From: Echinimonas agarilytica
GTDB lineage: Bacteria; Pseudomonadota; Gammaproteobacteria; Enterobacterales; Neiellaceae
Reading direction: 5' to 3'
DNA length: 64,000 bases
NCBI RefSeq assembly: GCF_023703465.1
Contig: NZ_JAMQGP010000001.1
Location: 372,001-436,000, forward strand
This document shows positions 38,361 through 47,909 of this stretch, piece by piece. Position 1 is the stretch's first letter; each line of letters opens with the position of its first letter. The position numbers were made by a program, and so were the translations under genes. The notes beneath the pieces were generated by a model. The model was given only the letters and a program-made list of their open reading frames with translations, was not told the DNA's origin and made no database searches.

Positions 38361-38393
38361 ATTTAATTCTCGACTTAAATCTCTAGCTCACAA

Positions 38394-38417
38394 AACGCCA
38401 CTCTAGTGGCGTTTTTT
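38394..38417 (+). terminator. Rho-independent terminator of speD
   Basis: AACGCCACT and AGTGGCGTT form a perfect 9-bp stem with a 2-base loop, followed by six T. Confidence 0.9.
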
Positions 38418-38570
38418 ATTAGCTAAAGTCGCCTTGTAAATCAAGATATTATGGATAATGCCGAAAACGGAATTAGAGCGTAGAAAACAACACAAGATTG
38501 TTCGAGCTTCTATACTGACGTTAGCAGGTTGGCGTTTTATTGCTGATCTTTTCTAAAAAGGCTAGTTCAA

Positions 38571-40577
38571 ATGAATATCACTTTTTTACAACGGACTTAT
38601 ATAAGTGCCGGCATATTAGTATTAATTTTGGTGCTCACAGGCATTGTAAATTACTACTTATTAAATCGTCTGAATGATGGTGTGGAGCAGGTTGCTGGCA
38701 CAGAAATGCCCGCATTGATGGCGAGTTCAGATTTTTTAAGCGCCCTACAAACGAGCAACCAAGTCGTTTCTGACGCGCTCGCCACCGAAACCTCTGCCGA
38801 ATTGGCCGATACCCAAAGTAATTACCTCACTGCACGTGAGCAAGCAGGGCAAGCTTTAGAACATTTAAAAGCGAATACGGACCTAAATGCCAGCGAGTTA
38901 GCCGTTCTCGTTGAGACACTTCCTCAACTTGATGCTATTTCTGAGCAGATCTTATCTGACCATGCTGAGCGGATTATTGCTGAGCGCGAAAATGATGAAA
39001 GCTCTCGTACATTGTTGCTAGAAATTGCTCGGCTAAAACAACACTTAATGGGCAAGAGTTATGAATTGAGTGATGATTATGTGCGTTGGACTTTTACTCA
39101 GTTTCTAAACCCACTAGAACAAGCTGAAGTGTTACTGACAAAATCGCTGACCACTGCGAGCATTCCATCTGCAAATGACACTTCGGCCCGCATCACCAAA
39201 ATCATGCCGCAACTTGAAGAAAAATTTAATGCCTTGATGAGTGAGATGGCCATTTATCAGGACTCAAGAACGGATTATAAAGCTGAGTTTGAGCCGCGCT
39301 TTCTAAATATTAAGAAAAATTTACTGATTAATAGTGGCGGTACTTACCAGCTTTTTTATGAGTTGCTTCAACTTCGCGAGAAAGGTGCTTCAGACAAAAC
39401 ACAATTGTTTGATCTGCAATTGCGAGCTGGTACAGCGATTCGGAGCATGATTGATGATGCGGATAAGCGCGTTACCAAGGCAAGTGACAATGCTTCCACG
39501 CAATATCGAAATGGCATAACCACGTTGATTATCGCAGTTCTTGCATCGGTTGCGATTGGTGTGTTTCAAGGCGTTCGTATGGGACATTTATTGAAGCGGG
39601 CGGTGCGTGAAGTGGGCGGCGCTCTAGAGTTACTGAGTGATGGTGATATGCGTGTGCGGGCAAATTACGGCAATAAAGATGAGTTTGGTATCATTGCCAC
39701 GGATGTCAATCGCCTCGCTAAACAAATGCAAAGCTCGTTGGCTGATATACGAGATGTGTCTTCACAACTTCAAGATCTTGCCAAAGGCAATAATCAAGTG
39801 TGTTCTGATGCGAATGATCGCCAACACATGCAATCCCAGAATATTGACATGCTTGCGACAGCGATGACGCAAATGGAAGCATCTTTTGCTGAAGTTGCCC
39901 AGCTTGCAAGTGATACGGCAGATCAGGTGTCCAATGTCGAGACATCGGCCACTTTGGGCAGCCAGATCATGGCTCAGACTATTGAAAGTACCAATGTTGT
40001 GTCGGGCGAGCTGGAAAATAGTGTTGAACGCATTCGCGATGTTGAACATGACAGCGAGCAAATTGGCGACATCCTCAATGTGATTCGAGGTATTGCAGAG
40101 CAAACCAACTTATTAGCCTTAAATGCAGCCATTGAGGCCGCACGAGCGGGTGAGCAAGGTCGTGGTTTTGCGGTGGTGGCAGATGAGGTTCGCCATTTAG
40201 CGCAGCGCACAGCAGAGTCCACCACTGAAATTCAGCAACGCATTGAAAACCTTCAAGGTAGTATTGATGGTGCAGGTTCCGTGGTACGGGAAGCTCAACA
40301 GAGCATGCAGCGCAACTTAGAAAAAGTGTCTGACGCTGATGAAGCAATGGGGTCAATTCAAAGTGCAGTGCTACAAATTTCAGATATGGCAGCGCAAATT
40401 AGTGCAGCAACTGAAGAGCAACGAGTGACTTCCGAAGATGTGACTCGAACGGTGAATGAGATTAACCAAAGCGCTGATGATAATGCCCAGCTGATCTCGA
40501 CCATTAGCAATGCGAGTGGCAGCCAAGCTGAATTGGCAGACCGTCAGCAAGAATTGATTGCGCGGTATGAAGTTTAA
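38571..40577 (+). CDS. Methyl-accepting chemotaxis protein
   Basis: Inner-membrane chemoreceptor of 668 residues. A membrane helix (about 12-31), a periplasmic helical ligand domain of about 280 residues, a second helix (about 316-336), a HAMP region, then a long cytoplasmic coiled coil. The highly conserved hairpin tip [20 protein letters not shown] and the following [12 protein letters not shown] (about 505-545) couple to CheA/CheW. Flanking helices are rich in Gln and Glu suitable for methylation. The ligand domain shows no Cache or 4HB motif that I can name. A single-gene unit between two terminators; no chemotaxis operon is nearby. Confidence 0.95.
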   Translation: MNITFLQRTYISAGILVLILVLTGIVNYYLLNRLNDGVEQVAGTEMPALMASSDFLSALQTSNQVVSDALATETSAELADTQSNYLTAREQAGQALEHLKANTDLNASELAVLVETLPQLDAISEQILSDHAERIIAERENDESSRTLLLEIARLKQHLMGKSYELSDDYVRWTFTQFLNPLEQAEVLLTKSLTTASIPSANDTSARITKIMPQLEEKFNALMSEMAIYQDSRTDYKAEFEPRFLNIKKNLLINSGGTYQLFYELLQLREKGASDKTQLFDLQLRAGTAIRSMIDDADKRVTKASDNASTQYRNGITTLIIAVLASVAIGVFQGVRMGHLLKRAVREVGGALELLSDGDMRVRANYGNKDEFGIIATDVNRLAKQMQSSLADIRDVSSQLQDLAKGNNQVCSDANDRQHMQSQNIDMLATAMTQMEASFAEVAQLASDTADQVSNVETSATLGSQIMAQTIESTNVVSGELENSVERIRDVEHDSEQIGDILNVIRGIAEQTNLLALNAAIEAARAGEQGRGFAVVADEVRHLAQRTAESTTEIQQRIENLQGSIDGAGSVVREAQQSMQRNLEKVSDADEAMGSIQSAVLQISDMAAQISAATEEQRVTSEDVTRTVNEINQSADDNAQLISTISNASGSQAELADRQQELIARYEV

Positions 40578-40597
40578 CAAGCGCACAATGTGATAAG

Positions 40598-40629
40598 AAA
40601 AAGGCCGGTGATTTCACATCGGCCTTTTT
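40598..40629. terminator. Bidirectional terminator between chemoreceptor and prkB genes
   Basis: AAAAAGGCCGGTG and CATCGGCCTTTTT pair with one G-T wobble around a 6-base loop; T-runs flank both sides, serving the convergent genes. Confidence 0.9.
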
Positions 40630-40653
40630 ATGGGTCTGCTGTGAACCGAAGGT

Positions 40654-41532
40654 TTAGTATTCCATGGCTTGGCGTTTCTTTTCCATGAGCTCATCAATAA
40701 GAGGTGTGAGAATAAGCTCCATCGCAAACCCCATTTTTCCGCCAGGAACGACCAACACATTTAAGCGAGACATAAAGGAACCGTCGATCATCTGCAGTAG
40801 GTATTGAAAATCAATACCGCGTGTTTCTTGAAAACGAATGACCACAAAGCTTTCGTCAAGCGATGGAATATTTTTAGCTGCAAATGGATTCGACGTATCT
40901 ACTGTAGGAACGCGCTGAAAATTAATATGTGTGCGAGAAAATTGTGGCGTAATGAATCGCACGTAATCTTCCATACTTCGTAAAATCGATTGGGTAACCG
41001 CTTCGCGAGAATGTCCGCGTTCGGTTGTATCCCGGATGATTTTCTGAGTCCACTCCAAATTAATGATGGGCACCATACCGACCAATAAATCAACGTGTTG
41101 AGCAACATTATGCTCTTCTGATGCAACCCCACCATGAAGCCCTTCATAATAGAGTAAATCGGTATTCTCTTTGAGCTCTTCCCACGGCGTAAATGTGCCG
41201 GGCATTTGATTGTAGGGCACTGCTTCGTCAAAGCTGTGCAAATAGCGGCGCACTTGGCCACTACCTGTTTCACTGTAACTTTTGAAAAACGATTCTAGTT
41301 GACCAAAATCGTTGGCCTCAGGACCAAAGTAGCTGATGTGTTTACCTTGCTCTTGAGCTTTGCGAATGGCGACATCCATTTCTGCGCGTGAATATCGGTG
41401 AAAGCTATCGCCCTCTACCAGTGCAGCATTGATGTTGCGATGACGAAACATATGTTCGAAGGCGGTGCTTGTAGTAGTAGTGCCTGCTCCAGAGGAGCCC
41501 GTAATCGCAATAATTGGATGTTTAACCGACAT
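40654..41532 (-). CDS. prkB: PrkB, phosphoribulokinase-like P-loop kinase
   Basis: Member of the phosphoribulokinase/uridine kinase family found near crp in many gammaproteobacteria; the natural substrate is not well settled, since these organisms have no Calvin cycle. 292 residues (E. coli 289) with the P-loop GSSGAGTTTT (13-22), the EGDSFHRY block, FGPEANDFG and the conserved C-terminal VVPGGKMGFAMELI. Downstream of yheU in the same direction (64-base gap), as in E. coli (yheU-prkB). Confidence 0.93.
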   Translation of the reverse strand: MSVKHPIIAITGSSGAGTTTTSTAFEHMFRHRNINAALVEGDSFHRYSRAEMDVAIRKAQEQGKHISYFGPEANDFGQLESFFKSYSETGSGQVRRYLHSFDEAVPYNQMPGTFTPWEELKENTDLLYYEGLHGGVASEEHNVAQHVDLLVGMVPIINLEWTQKIIRDTTERGHSREAVTQSILRSMEDYVRFITPQFSRTHINFQRVPTVDTSNPFAAKNIPSLDESFVVIRFQETRGIDFQYLLQMIDGSFMSRLNVLVVPGGKMGFAMELILTPLIDELMEKKRQAMEY

Positions 41533-41596
41533 ATATAGCCTTAGCGAGAGTTCATCAATGTACCATGTTGTCTGGCTTGCCCAACAAAATCAACAA

Positions 41597-41818
41597 TCAG
41601 TCGGATTCGAACTGATTGGCAGGAACGATATCAACCGATTCATGGAGTTCAGAATACACTAATACGGCTGTGCCGTTATTTAGTTGCATCCTGACGTGTT
41701 CGATTTTGTCGTCAAATGTAGCTTCGTCTGCGCCGTAGTCGGTGCCTTCACGCAGTACAAAAGCCTCAATGATAGCAGTGAGTGTTTCTGGAGGGAGTTG
41801 TTCGATGGGTATGATCAT
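41597..41818 (-). CDS. yheU: YheU family protein (UPF0270)
   Basis: 73-residue conserved protein of unknown function. The sequence follows E. coli YheU (72 residues) closely: MIIPIEQLPPETL, the invariant FVLREGTDYG block and VLVYSELHESVDI. No signal peptide or membrane helix, so cytoplasmic. Transcribed with prkB. Confidence 0.93.
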   Translation of the reverse strand: MIIPIEQLPPETLTAIIEAFVLREGTDYGADEATFDDKIEHVRMQLNNGTAVLVYSELHESVDIVPANQFESD

Positions 41819-41877
41819 GTCGGTCAGTTACCTGTGATGGGGGGCTCAAAGTAACTGACCGAAGGGATTGCGTAAAG

Positions 41878-42375
41878 CTAAACTTGGTTGTCTACAATAC
41901 TGCCGATACTTTGGTTGCCATAGGGTTCAGCCTGATTGTTTTGGTAAATATTGCTGATCAAACTATTGCCAGTGGCAACGCGCAGTTGGGATGAATCAAT
42001 GCCATAATCTGCCGGTGTGAGACCCACAGATGATGTGTCTTCTTCATCTTGGTATTGGCTGGCGTACGCATCAATTACACGATTGGTTTGGTTGATCTCT
42101 GAGGTATAGACGACCGCTCCGCGCAGCTGATCTCGATCTTGTACTGTCTCTTGTGTCTCGTCATCTTCAATCGGAAATTCTGGAGCAGGTAAAATTTCAG
42201 CACCTAAGTTTGCTGGCGGGCGCTCTGGTGCAACGGCAACAGGCGCTTGCGGGCGCGTCTCAACCGGATCAGTCTCAAGTGTTTGAACTTGCGACTGTTG
42301 GTTTGCCTGATTCTGCTGATTTTGCTGCAAGGTTGTATACGAATACGCCCCTGCTGATGAAGAAATACCAATCAT
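41878..42375 (-). CDS. Unrecognised Gln/Asn-rich protein
   Basis: 165 residues starting at an ATG with a GGGGG ribosome-binding site. The N-terminal third is low-complexity (QQNQQNQANQQSQ), then a Pro-rich and acidic stretch, then a more ordered end with NRVIDAYASQY and LTPADYGIDSSQ. No signal peptide despite the MIGISSSAGAYSY start. I do not recognise the family; similar short, disordered proteins beginning this way occur in Alteromonadales, in my recollection. The 187 bases upstream (42376-42562) are very AT-rich and show nothing further. Confidence 0.65.
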   Translation of the reverse strand: MIGISSSAGAYSYTTLQQNQQNQANQQSQVQTLETDPVETRPQAPVAVAPERPPANLGAEILPAPEFPIEDDETQETVQDRDQLRGAVVYTSEINQTNRVIDAYASQYQDEEDTSSVGLTPADYGIDSSQLRVATGNSLISNIYQNNQAEPYGNQSIGSIVDNQV

Positions 42376-42562
42376 AAAACCCCCAATTCAATTCTACATA
42401 CAATTATTCAGACACTATATTATAGAATAAGTTTGGTTGTTTTTTGAACAAAAAATAATGATTACGCTAACTATCTGAAATCATGAAAGAACCACCAATA
42501 TGATTTGATAAAATTTTTAAATTTCAATAAATACAGAAAGTTAGTTGTAAATTGTTTGTTCT

Positions 42563-44470
42563 TCATGTTGCATTATTGTTGTGTGATTCCGTGAGCTCTT
42601 CCAGTTCTGATGATGCCTCAAGCCACTGCTCTTCATGTGCTTCCAAATCTATTTGAGCTTGGGTACGTTGCATGATTAATTCATTTAACCGAGCTTTGTT
42701 TTCTGATTCATACAAGGCGGGATCAGCCATTTCTAATTCGATTTGAGCAAGTTGTTCCGCTTGTTTGGCCATTGCTTTCTCATTTTTTTCAACAGCTTGA
42801 CGAAGCGGTTTAGTGCGTTGACGAAATTCGGCGTCAAGTCGCTTTTGTTCTTTTTTGTTTTGTGATGGTTTTGGTGCATTGTCAGTGCTGACATCTTCAT
42901 CAGATTTTGACTGTAGGTAGGATTGATAGTCGTTTAAATCCCCGTCGTAGGGTTCAACTTTGCCGTGTGCCACTAACCACAGTTCATCGGTGGTTGAAGC
43001 GATAAGTTCTCGGTCGTGCGAAATCACAAGCAATGCCCCTTCGTATGACTGCAGCGCAAGTTCGAGGGCGTGGCGCATTTCTAAATCGAGGTGGTTTGTG
43101 GGCTCGTCCATTAGTAGCAAGTTGGGTTGCTGCCAACAAATCAGAGCTAACACCACACGCGCTTTCTCGCCGCCAGACATGCTTTCTAGCTTCCGTAGGG
43201 CGTCATCACCGTTAATGTTGAAGCCGCCGAGGTAATTGCGCAGCGCTTGCTCGGTTTGTTCTGGGCTAAGTGCGGTCATTGCTTCGAGCGGTGACAGGTT
43301 GCCGTCGAGTTGTTCAAGTTGATGTTGAGCAAAATAACCAATTTGAAGTTTGCTACTCGCTTCTCGCTCTCCAGTGCAGAGCGACAAACTACCAGCAAGC
43401 GACTTAATCAGTGTACTTTTACCTGCACCATTGGGACCAATGAGTCCGACTCTGCTGCCCGGAACTAGGCTAATATTCACGCCGTTTAAAATGACGTTGT
43501 CGGCATAGCCCAAGTCGGCCTTTTCTAAGTTGACCAAGGGATTGGGCAAATGTTTTGGCGAACGAATCTCAAAGTTAAAAGGACTGCCAGCATGGGCGGG
43601 GGCTTGGGCTTCTAATTTTTCCAGTGCTTTAATTCGGCTTTGTGCTTGCTTGGCTTTCGATGCTTTGGCTCTAAAGCGGTCGACGAATGATTGCAAGTGT
43701 GCACGGTGGCGCTCTTGTTTTTCAAATACCGCAGCCTGTTGAGCTAATCGTTCCGCGCGCTGGCGTTCGAATGAACTGTAGTTGCCGGTATAAGTGATGA
43801 TGCTCTTGGCATCAACGTGCGCAATACTTTGAATGACATTGTCGAGAAAGGTACGGTCGTGGCTAATCATCAATAGTGTGCCGTCAAAACGTTGAAGCCA
43901 ACGCTCTAACCAAATCACAGCATCTAAGTCGAGGTGGTTGGTCGGTTCATCCAGCAAGAGTAAATCAGCTCGGCAAATAAGCGCCTGAGCCAGATTGAGG
44001 CGCATACGCCAGCCCCCCGAAAACGAGCGCACGGGTCGTAATTGCTTTTCATGAGTGAAGCCCAAACCAGAGAGCATTGCACCGGTGCGGGCGCGAATAG
44101 TGTAGCCATCAATGGCCGCCATTTTGCTGTGTAGTTCGCCAATGGCTGTGCCATCCTCTTGCTGCTCTGCAATGTCTAATGCATCGGCAACATCCATATA
44201 TTCACGGTCACCTGAGATGACGTAATCAATGGCTGAAATGTCTAACGCGGGGGTTTCTTGGGCTACATGCCCAATGCGCCAATTCGGTGTAATGGTCACA
44301 TCGCCTTGGTCGTGTTCGATGTGGCCAAGCAATAATGCGAATAGGGTCGATTTACCGCATCCATTTGATCCAACCAGTCCAAACTTATGGCCGTCAGGCA
44401 CGTGTAAATTTGCTTGGCTCAGCAGTTGTTTTGTACCGCGGGAAAGATCAATTTGTTGGCACTGAATCAT
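42563..44470 (-). CDS. yheS: YheS-type ABC-F ribosome-associated ATPase
   Basis: Soluble ABC-F protein that acts on stalled or problematic translation complexes rather than transport. 635 residues with two ATPase domains: Walker A GSNGCGKST (34-42) with signature SFSGGWRMR and LLLDEPTNHLDL, and a second GPNGAGKST with SMSGGEKAR and LLMDEPTNHLDL; there are no membrane helices. The Arg/Lys-rich linker between the domains and a coiled-coil C-terminal extension are typical of YheS. Located near the crp region genes, as in enteric genomes, and divergent from yheV. Confidence 0.95.
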   Translation of the reverse strand: MIQCQQIDLSRGTKQLLSQANLHVPDGHKFGLVGSNGCGKSTLFALLLGHIEHDQGDVTITPNWRIGHVAQETPALDISAIDYVISGDREYMDVADALDIAEQQEDGTAIGELHSKMAAIDGYTIRARTGAMLSGLGFTHEKQLRPVRSFSGGWRMRLNLAQALICRADLLLLDEPTNHLDLDAVIWLERWLQRFDGTLLMISHDRTFLDNVIQSIAHVDAKSIITYTGNYSSFERQRAERLAQQAAVFEKQERHRAHLQSFVDRFRAKASKAKQAQSRIKALEKLEAQAPAHAGSPFNFEIRSPKHLPNPLVNLEKADLGYADNVILNGVNISLVPGSRVGLIGPNGAGKSTLIKSLAGSLSLCTGEREASSKLQIGYFAQHQLEQLDGNLSPLEAMTALSPEQTEQALRNYLGGFNINGDDALRKLESMSGGEKARVVLALICWQQPNLLLMDEPTNHLDLEMRHALELALQSYEGALLVISHDRELIASTTDELWLVAHGKVEPYDGDLNDYQSYLQSKSDEDVSTDNAPKPSQNKKEQKRLDAEFRQRTKPLRQAVEKNEKAMAKQAEQLAQIELEMADPALYESENKARLNELIMQRTQAQIDLEAHEEQWLEASSELEELTESHNNNAT

Positions 44471-44589
44471 GGAACACCGAATTTACCGAAAATGGAGCGC
44501 TAGTTTACTTGAGTTAGCCGTTAAGCCCAACCGTGCAGTCCGACAAGGGACAAGGTAAACTGAACGAAAATGAATTAGAAAATAAAATT

Positions 44590-44781
44590 ATGCTAAAACG
44601 ACGATTTATTGCAGGGGCAACCTGCCCGAAGTGCAACGCGCAAGACACCCTTGCATTGGTGGCCACTGACGATTCAAGTTATGTGGAATGTGTCGATTGC
44701 GGTCATGTGCAACATGAACCTGCGGGAGAAAGTGGAACGCCGGGGCTGATTGCGACGTTCGATCCCAATGTAGATTCTTAA
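44590..44781 (+). CDS. yheV: YheV family zinc-ribbon protein
   Basis: 63 residues from the ATG at 44590, chosen because MLKRRFIAGATCPKC aligns with E. coli YheV; the open frame continues upstream, but that part is not conserved. Two CxxC pairs (CPKC and CVDCGH) form a zinc ribbon. Function unknown; conserved beside yheS and slyX. Confidence 0.9.
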   Translation: MLKRRFIAGATCPKCNAQDTLALVATDDSSYVECVDCGHVQHEPAGESGTPGLIATFDPNVDS

Positions 44782-44792
44782 ACTTCGGGGCG

Positions 44793-45023
44793 CTAATAAT
44801 GGGGCGGGGGTGTTTCTTCTTTCTCGCTGGCCATATTCGAGCCTTTCATATTATTGATTTGACCGAACATCGCTTTTAATTGCTGTTGGATAACATCAAT
44901 GCGCTGCTGGTGAACGGCTATTTCTTCATTTAGATCGCTAATAGTGACATCTTGGTATGCCATTTTAGTTTCAAGTTCAGCGATGCGCTCAAGCAACGCT
45001 TGAGTCTCGTTTGAGGTCGTCAT
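44793..45023 (-). CDS. slyX: SlyX family coiled-coil protein
   Basis: 76 residues from the ATG at 45023, preceded by AAGGA. A single amphipathic coiled coil (LLERIAELETKMAYQDVTISDLN to about residue 50), then a PPPHY end, both typical of SlyX. Function unknown; conserved next to fkpA/slyD in gammaproteobacteria. Follows the WD40-like lipoprotein gene by 8 bases, hence co-transcribed. Confidence 0.92.
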   Translation of the reverse strand: MTTSNETQALLERIAELETKMAYQDVTISDLNEEIAVHQQRIDVIQQQLKAMFGQINNMKGSNMASEKEETPPPHY

Positions 45024-45031
45024 ATTCGTCC

Positions 45032-46015
45032 TTATTGGCTGGCTTGTTCCGGCAGTGGCCACGCCTCGGTATAGCCCGAAGAGCTGACACTAAACAGCCA
45101 GCGATCAACAAAGGCCACATCATACACTACTGCGCTGCGCCAGCGATTATCCGTTTGCGTGCCCACCTGCCAATGCGACACCCGCTCTCCTGTGGGCACA
45201 TGCCATAACTCCACCGATCTTGACGGTGATCCAGTGGCAAGCCATTGTCCGTCACTTGAAAAACGAGCCGCGCTGAACACATGTTGACGAGCGCTATATT
45301 TAAGCTGGCTGGTCATCTGACCTGTAGGAATTTGCCATATTCGAGCCTGTTTTAAGCTATCGGCAGTGAACGCATAGCGACCTTGTTGGTCAAACTTAAC
45401 TTGAGTGACGCGGCTTGGATGGTTAAATTGCTGGATAATTTGACCGGTTTCGGTATTCCATAGCTTGGCGGAGTAGTCGTTACTACCGGTTAGGGCGTAC
45501 ACTCCGTTGGCAGATAAATCGACGGTATTGATTTTTTCACCATGGCCAAGAAATTCGAGACGCCGCCCACTCTCGCGATTCAGTAGAATTGCACTGCCGG
45601 AAGATAATCCGTATAAAATACGAATGCCGTCATCGGCAATGGCGATATCGCGAATGCGCTCATTACCAATGGAATACCAGCCAAGCGACTCTCCGCTAAG
45701 CAGTGACCAAACGGCAAATTCGTTTTCCGAAGCGGTCACCACAAAGTTTCCGTTGGGTGAGAAGTGGGTCAAATAAACAGGATTACTTGACTCTCCAAGT
45801 TGCCATTGGTAAATCAATCCTTGTTTTTCATTGTCCCAAAGCGCTAAGTTATGGTGGATTGAAGCATGGAGAGACCAACGACCATCGGCTGAGAGCGCTG
45901 CAGCAGAGCTGCCTTCAGTGGCATGCTCCCAACGCTCGGCAGGTTGTTGGAAGTCGGAACAGGCGCTTATTAAGCTGATAATACACGTGATCAGTAACGC
46001 TCTGACTGTCAGCAT
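45032..46015 (-). CDS. WD40-like beta-propeller lipoprotein
   Basis: 327 residues from the ATG at 46015, which has AGGTG upstream; a GTG three codons earlier is possible. Lipobox LISAC, so lipid-anchored. Repeats of the WD40 type follow: LSADGRWSLHAS..LALWD, FSPNGNFVVTAS..FAVWS, LSANGVYALTGSNDYSAKLWNTETG, FSSDGQWLATGSPSRSVELWHVPTG. A protein-binding scaffold role is likely; no enzyme motif is present. Co-transcribed with slyX and divergent from fkpA, an arrangement I recall from Shewanella. Confidence 0.88.
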   Translation of the reverse strand: MLTVRALLITCIISLISACSDFQQPAERWEHATEGSSAAALSADGRWSLHASIHHNLALWDNEKQGLIYQWQLGESSNPVYLTHFSPNGNFVVTASENEFAVWSLLSGESLGWYSIGNERIRDIAIADDGIRILYGLSSGSAILLNRESGRRLEFLGHGEKINTVDLSANGVYALTGSNDYSAKLWNTETGQIIQQFNHPSRVTQVKFDQQGRYAFTADSLKQARIWQIPTGQMTSQLKYSARQHVFSAARFSSDGQWLATGSPSRSVELWHVPTGERVSHWQVGTQTDNRWRSAVVYDVAFVDRWLFSVSSSGYTEAWPLPEQASQ

Positions 46016-46170
46016 TGGACGCACCTATGGTTCATGAATGACATAAAAATTTAAGACCCTAACGGTATGATAGCTTTAGTAAAGTTGTTTCGCTATCTGC
46101 CGATTTGGAATGATAGATATAGGCCACAGCAAATAAATAGTGTGGCAATACCACTAGGAGTTAATAATCG

Positions 46171-46971
46171 ATGAAACGTCTCGCATTGGGAACTGCCGTA
46201 GTTGCGGCATTAATGACTGTTGCTTGTACTGAAGAGAAAGCTGTTGAAACGGCGGCCCCTGCAGCTACAGAACAGGCGCAACCCGCGGTAGCAACATTTG
46301 CAAATGAGCGCGAAAAACAGTCTTACGTGACTGGCGCCTTCATGGGACAGCAAATGACCCGTATGCTCGAAGCTTATAAAGAGCTTGGAATTGAGTTAGA
46401 TGCTAAGCAAATTGAACAAGGCATTGTTGATGGCATCAACAACAACTCTCAAGTAGAAGAAGCTGAACTTCAAGAAGTTCTAGCGGCTCTTGAAAGCGAG
46501 CGAATGGAAGCCGTACAGGCGTTGCAAGCCAAGATGGAAGAAGAGCAAGCCAAAGCAACTGAAGAAGCGAAAGCTGCAGGTGTTGCATTCTTAGCTGAAA
46601 ATGCTAAGAAAGAAGGGATTGTTGTCACTGAATCTGGTCTTCAATATGAAGTGGTTGAAGCCGGTGAAGGTGATTCTCCAGCGGCAACAGACACAGTTGA
46701 AGTTCACTACCGTGGTACGCTTATCGATGGCACTCAGTTCGATAGCAGCTACGACCGTGGCCAGCCCGCTACATTCCCATTGAATCAAGTGATTGCTGGA
46801 TGGACAGAAGGCGTTCAATTGATGAAGCCTGGTTCTAAGTACCGTTTCTATATCCCTTCTGACCTTGCTTACGGTGAGCGTGGCGCAGGTGATTCTGTTC
46901 CAGGTAACTCAACGTTGATTTTTGATGTTGAATTGTTGTCTGTGAACCCATCTGCAGAAGCTGTTCAATAA
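46171..46971 (+). CDS. fkpA: FKBP-type peptidyl-prolyl isomerase, FkpA-like lipoprotein
   Basis: Periplasmic folding catalyst and chaperone. 266 residues with a lipobox MTVAC (Cys19), an Ala/Glu-rich helical dimerisation domain (about 43-145, [17 protein letters not shown]) and a C-terminal FKBP domain with [31 protein letters not shown] and [12 protein letters not shown]. coli FkpA is not a lipoprotein, so membrane anchoring is a difference seen here. A strong terminator follows. Confidence 0.95.
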   Translation: MKRLALGTAVVAALMTVACTEEKAVETAAPAATEQAQPAVATFANEREKQSYVTGAFMGQQMTRMLEAYKELGIELDAKQIEQGIVDGINNNSQVEEAELQEVLAALESERMEAVQALQAKMEEEQAKATEEAKAAGVAFLAENAKKEGIVVTESGLQYEVVEAGEGDSPAATDTVEVHYRGTLIDGTQFDSSYDRGQPATFPLNQVIAGWTEGVQLMKPGSKYRFYIPSDLAYGERGAGDSVPGNSTLIFDVELLSVNPSAEAVQ

Positions 46972-46987
46972 GCTTTTGTTGTGATGT

Positions 46988-47015
46988 AAAAAAGGCGCCA
47001 ATAGGCGCCTTTTTT
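46988..47015. terminator. Bidirectional terminator between fkpA and rsd
   Basis: AAAAAAGGCGCC and GGCGCCTTTTTT are perfect arms around AATA; it serves both convergent genes. Confidence 0.93.
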
Positions 47016-47043
47016 ATGCGTTCGTATCGCTGATTATTGACAA

Positions 47044-47520
47044 CTAGGCAGACACTGAATCTTTAGTTTTGGTTTGTTCTGCAAGGTTTGCAATTAATAA
47101 GTCTTCAAGCTCAAAACGTTGAGACAAAGCCTCGCCGAGCGTGCATAAATCTTGCTCTAGGTTTTGAAATTCAGAATCGTCGGGGCTTTCACCGTAGCTA
47201 TCATTGAAATTCAGAACCACATCGGTTGTGGCATTAATTTGAGGGTAAACACGTGAGGCGAGGTGCGCACCTTCAGGTTGTTCGGTACCCACCAATTTGT
47301 CGTACATCTCAAAGTGTCCGGCAGAAGTGTAGTCTAGTAATTCATCGCAAAAATTATGTAGCTCTTTAGCGCTGGGTAATTTATCCACATGCTCAAATGG
47401 TTTTAAGCCAGACAACTTACAATACTGCACCAATAAGGTCTCTCGTTCACTTAACCACTTATCAATTGCTTTATCTGATCCGCCCCAAGTTTTTTGGGCT
47501 TGCTCTAATCGGCTTAACAT
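47044..47520 (-). CDS. rsd: Rsd/AlgQ family regulator of sigma-70
   Basis: Binds the primary sigma factor in stationary phase and shifts RNA polymerase to alternative sigmas. The ATG at 47520, with GGAG 6 bases upstream, gives 158 residues, the exact E. coli Rsd length; conserved blocks are WLSERETLLVQYCKLSGLKPF, DYTSAGHFEMYDKL and LGEALSQRFELEDLLI. Divergent from hemE. A 67-base candidate RNA with its own terminator lies upstream on the same strand (47682-47748), about 160 bases before the start. Confidence 0.92.
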   Translation of the reverse strand: MLSRLEQAQKTWGGSDKAIDKWLSERETLLVQYCKLSGLKPFEHVDKLPSAKELHNFCDELLDYTSAGHFEMYDKLVGTEQPEGAHLASRVYPQINATTDVVLNFNDSYGESPDDSEFQNLEQDLCTLGEALSQRFELEDLLIANLAEQTKTKDSVSA

Positions 47521-47681
47521 ACTGCTCTCCAAATTGCGCTACTTCAATGGCTATGCATGGTGGATACTTTCTGCGCCATTTGCACAATGAGTTCCTGCAT
47601 AAACAAGTTCCTATGTAGGAAGTATGGCACTAGATTTGGAATTTGCTCGGAGAATTTAGAGTGGAGAAATAGGGCGGAAAC

Positions 47682-47748
47682 AAAAAAGCCTCACATAAAT
47701 GTGAGGCTCAGCAATCAGCGAAGGTACAGGCTCGTTGTGACGAGCTTC
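47682..47748 (-). ncRNA. Candidate small RNA, or attenuated leader of rsd
   Basis: In the minus direction a perfect TATAAT (47755-47760) is followed by a predicted start near 47748 and two stems: GCTCGT/ACGAGC with loop CACA (47730-47745), and a terminator with perfect 10-bp arms, AGCCTCACAT/ATGTGAGGCT (47687-47708), ending in six T. The product would be about 67 nucleotides with a 20-nucleotide single-stranded linker. No gene is on this strand here, so the terminator is otherwise unexplained. It could be an independent sRNA or the premature end of a longer rsd transcript. I do not recognise the family. Confidence 0.5.
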
Positions 47749-47754
47749 TTTGTT

Positions 47755-47783
47755 ATTATACCGCTAGCTCGAGAATGATTTAA
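47755..47783 (-). promoter_or_regulatory. Candidate promoter of the small RNA
   Basis: Minus-strand TATAAT at 47755-47760, with a weak TTAAAT at 47778-47783, 17 bases upstream, as the -35 element. Confidence 0.45.
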
Positions 47784-47848
47784 TCACTGGTCTGCTCAGG
47801 TAACAACCGCAGTTCTATAAAACTATGCAGCGTCTCACACTATTGTTT

Positions 47849-47877
47849 TTGGGCTATGTCTGGTAAAAACATATAAT
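47849..47877 (+). promoter_or_regulatory. Candidate hemE promoter
   Basis: TATAAT at 47872-47877 with TTGGGC 17 bases upstream (47849-47854), predicting a start near 47884 and a leader of about 26 bases before the hemE ATG. The whole rsd-hemE gap is 47521-47909; it also contains the perfect palindrome TTCCTATGTAGGAA at 47608-47621. Confidence 0.55.
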
Positions 47878-47909
47878 CACAACAGCCAAACTTAATAAGT
47901 TGTAAATAA

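Noticed and set aside
47730-47757. GCTCGT/ACGAGC stem read as a plus-strand terminator
   Set aside because: The T-tract is broken and no plus-strand gene ends there; the minus-strand RNA explains it better.
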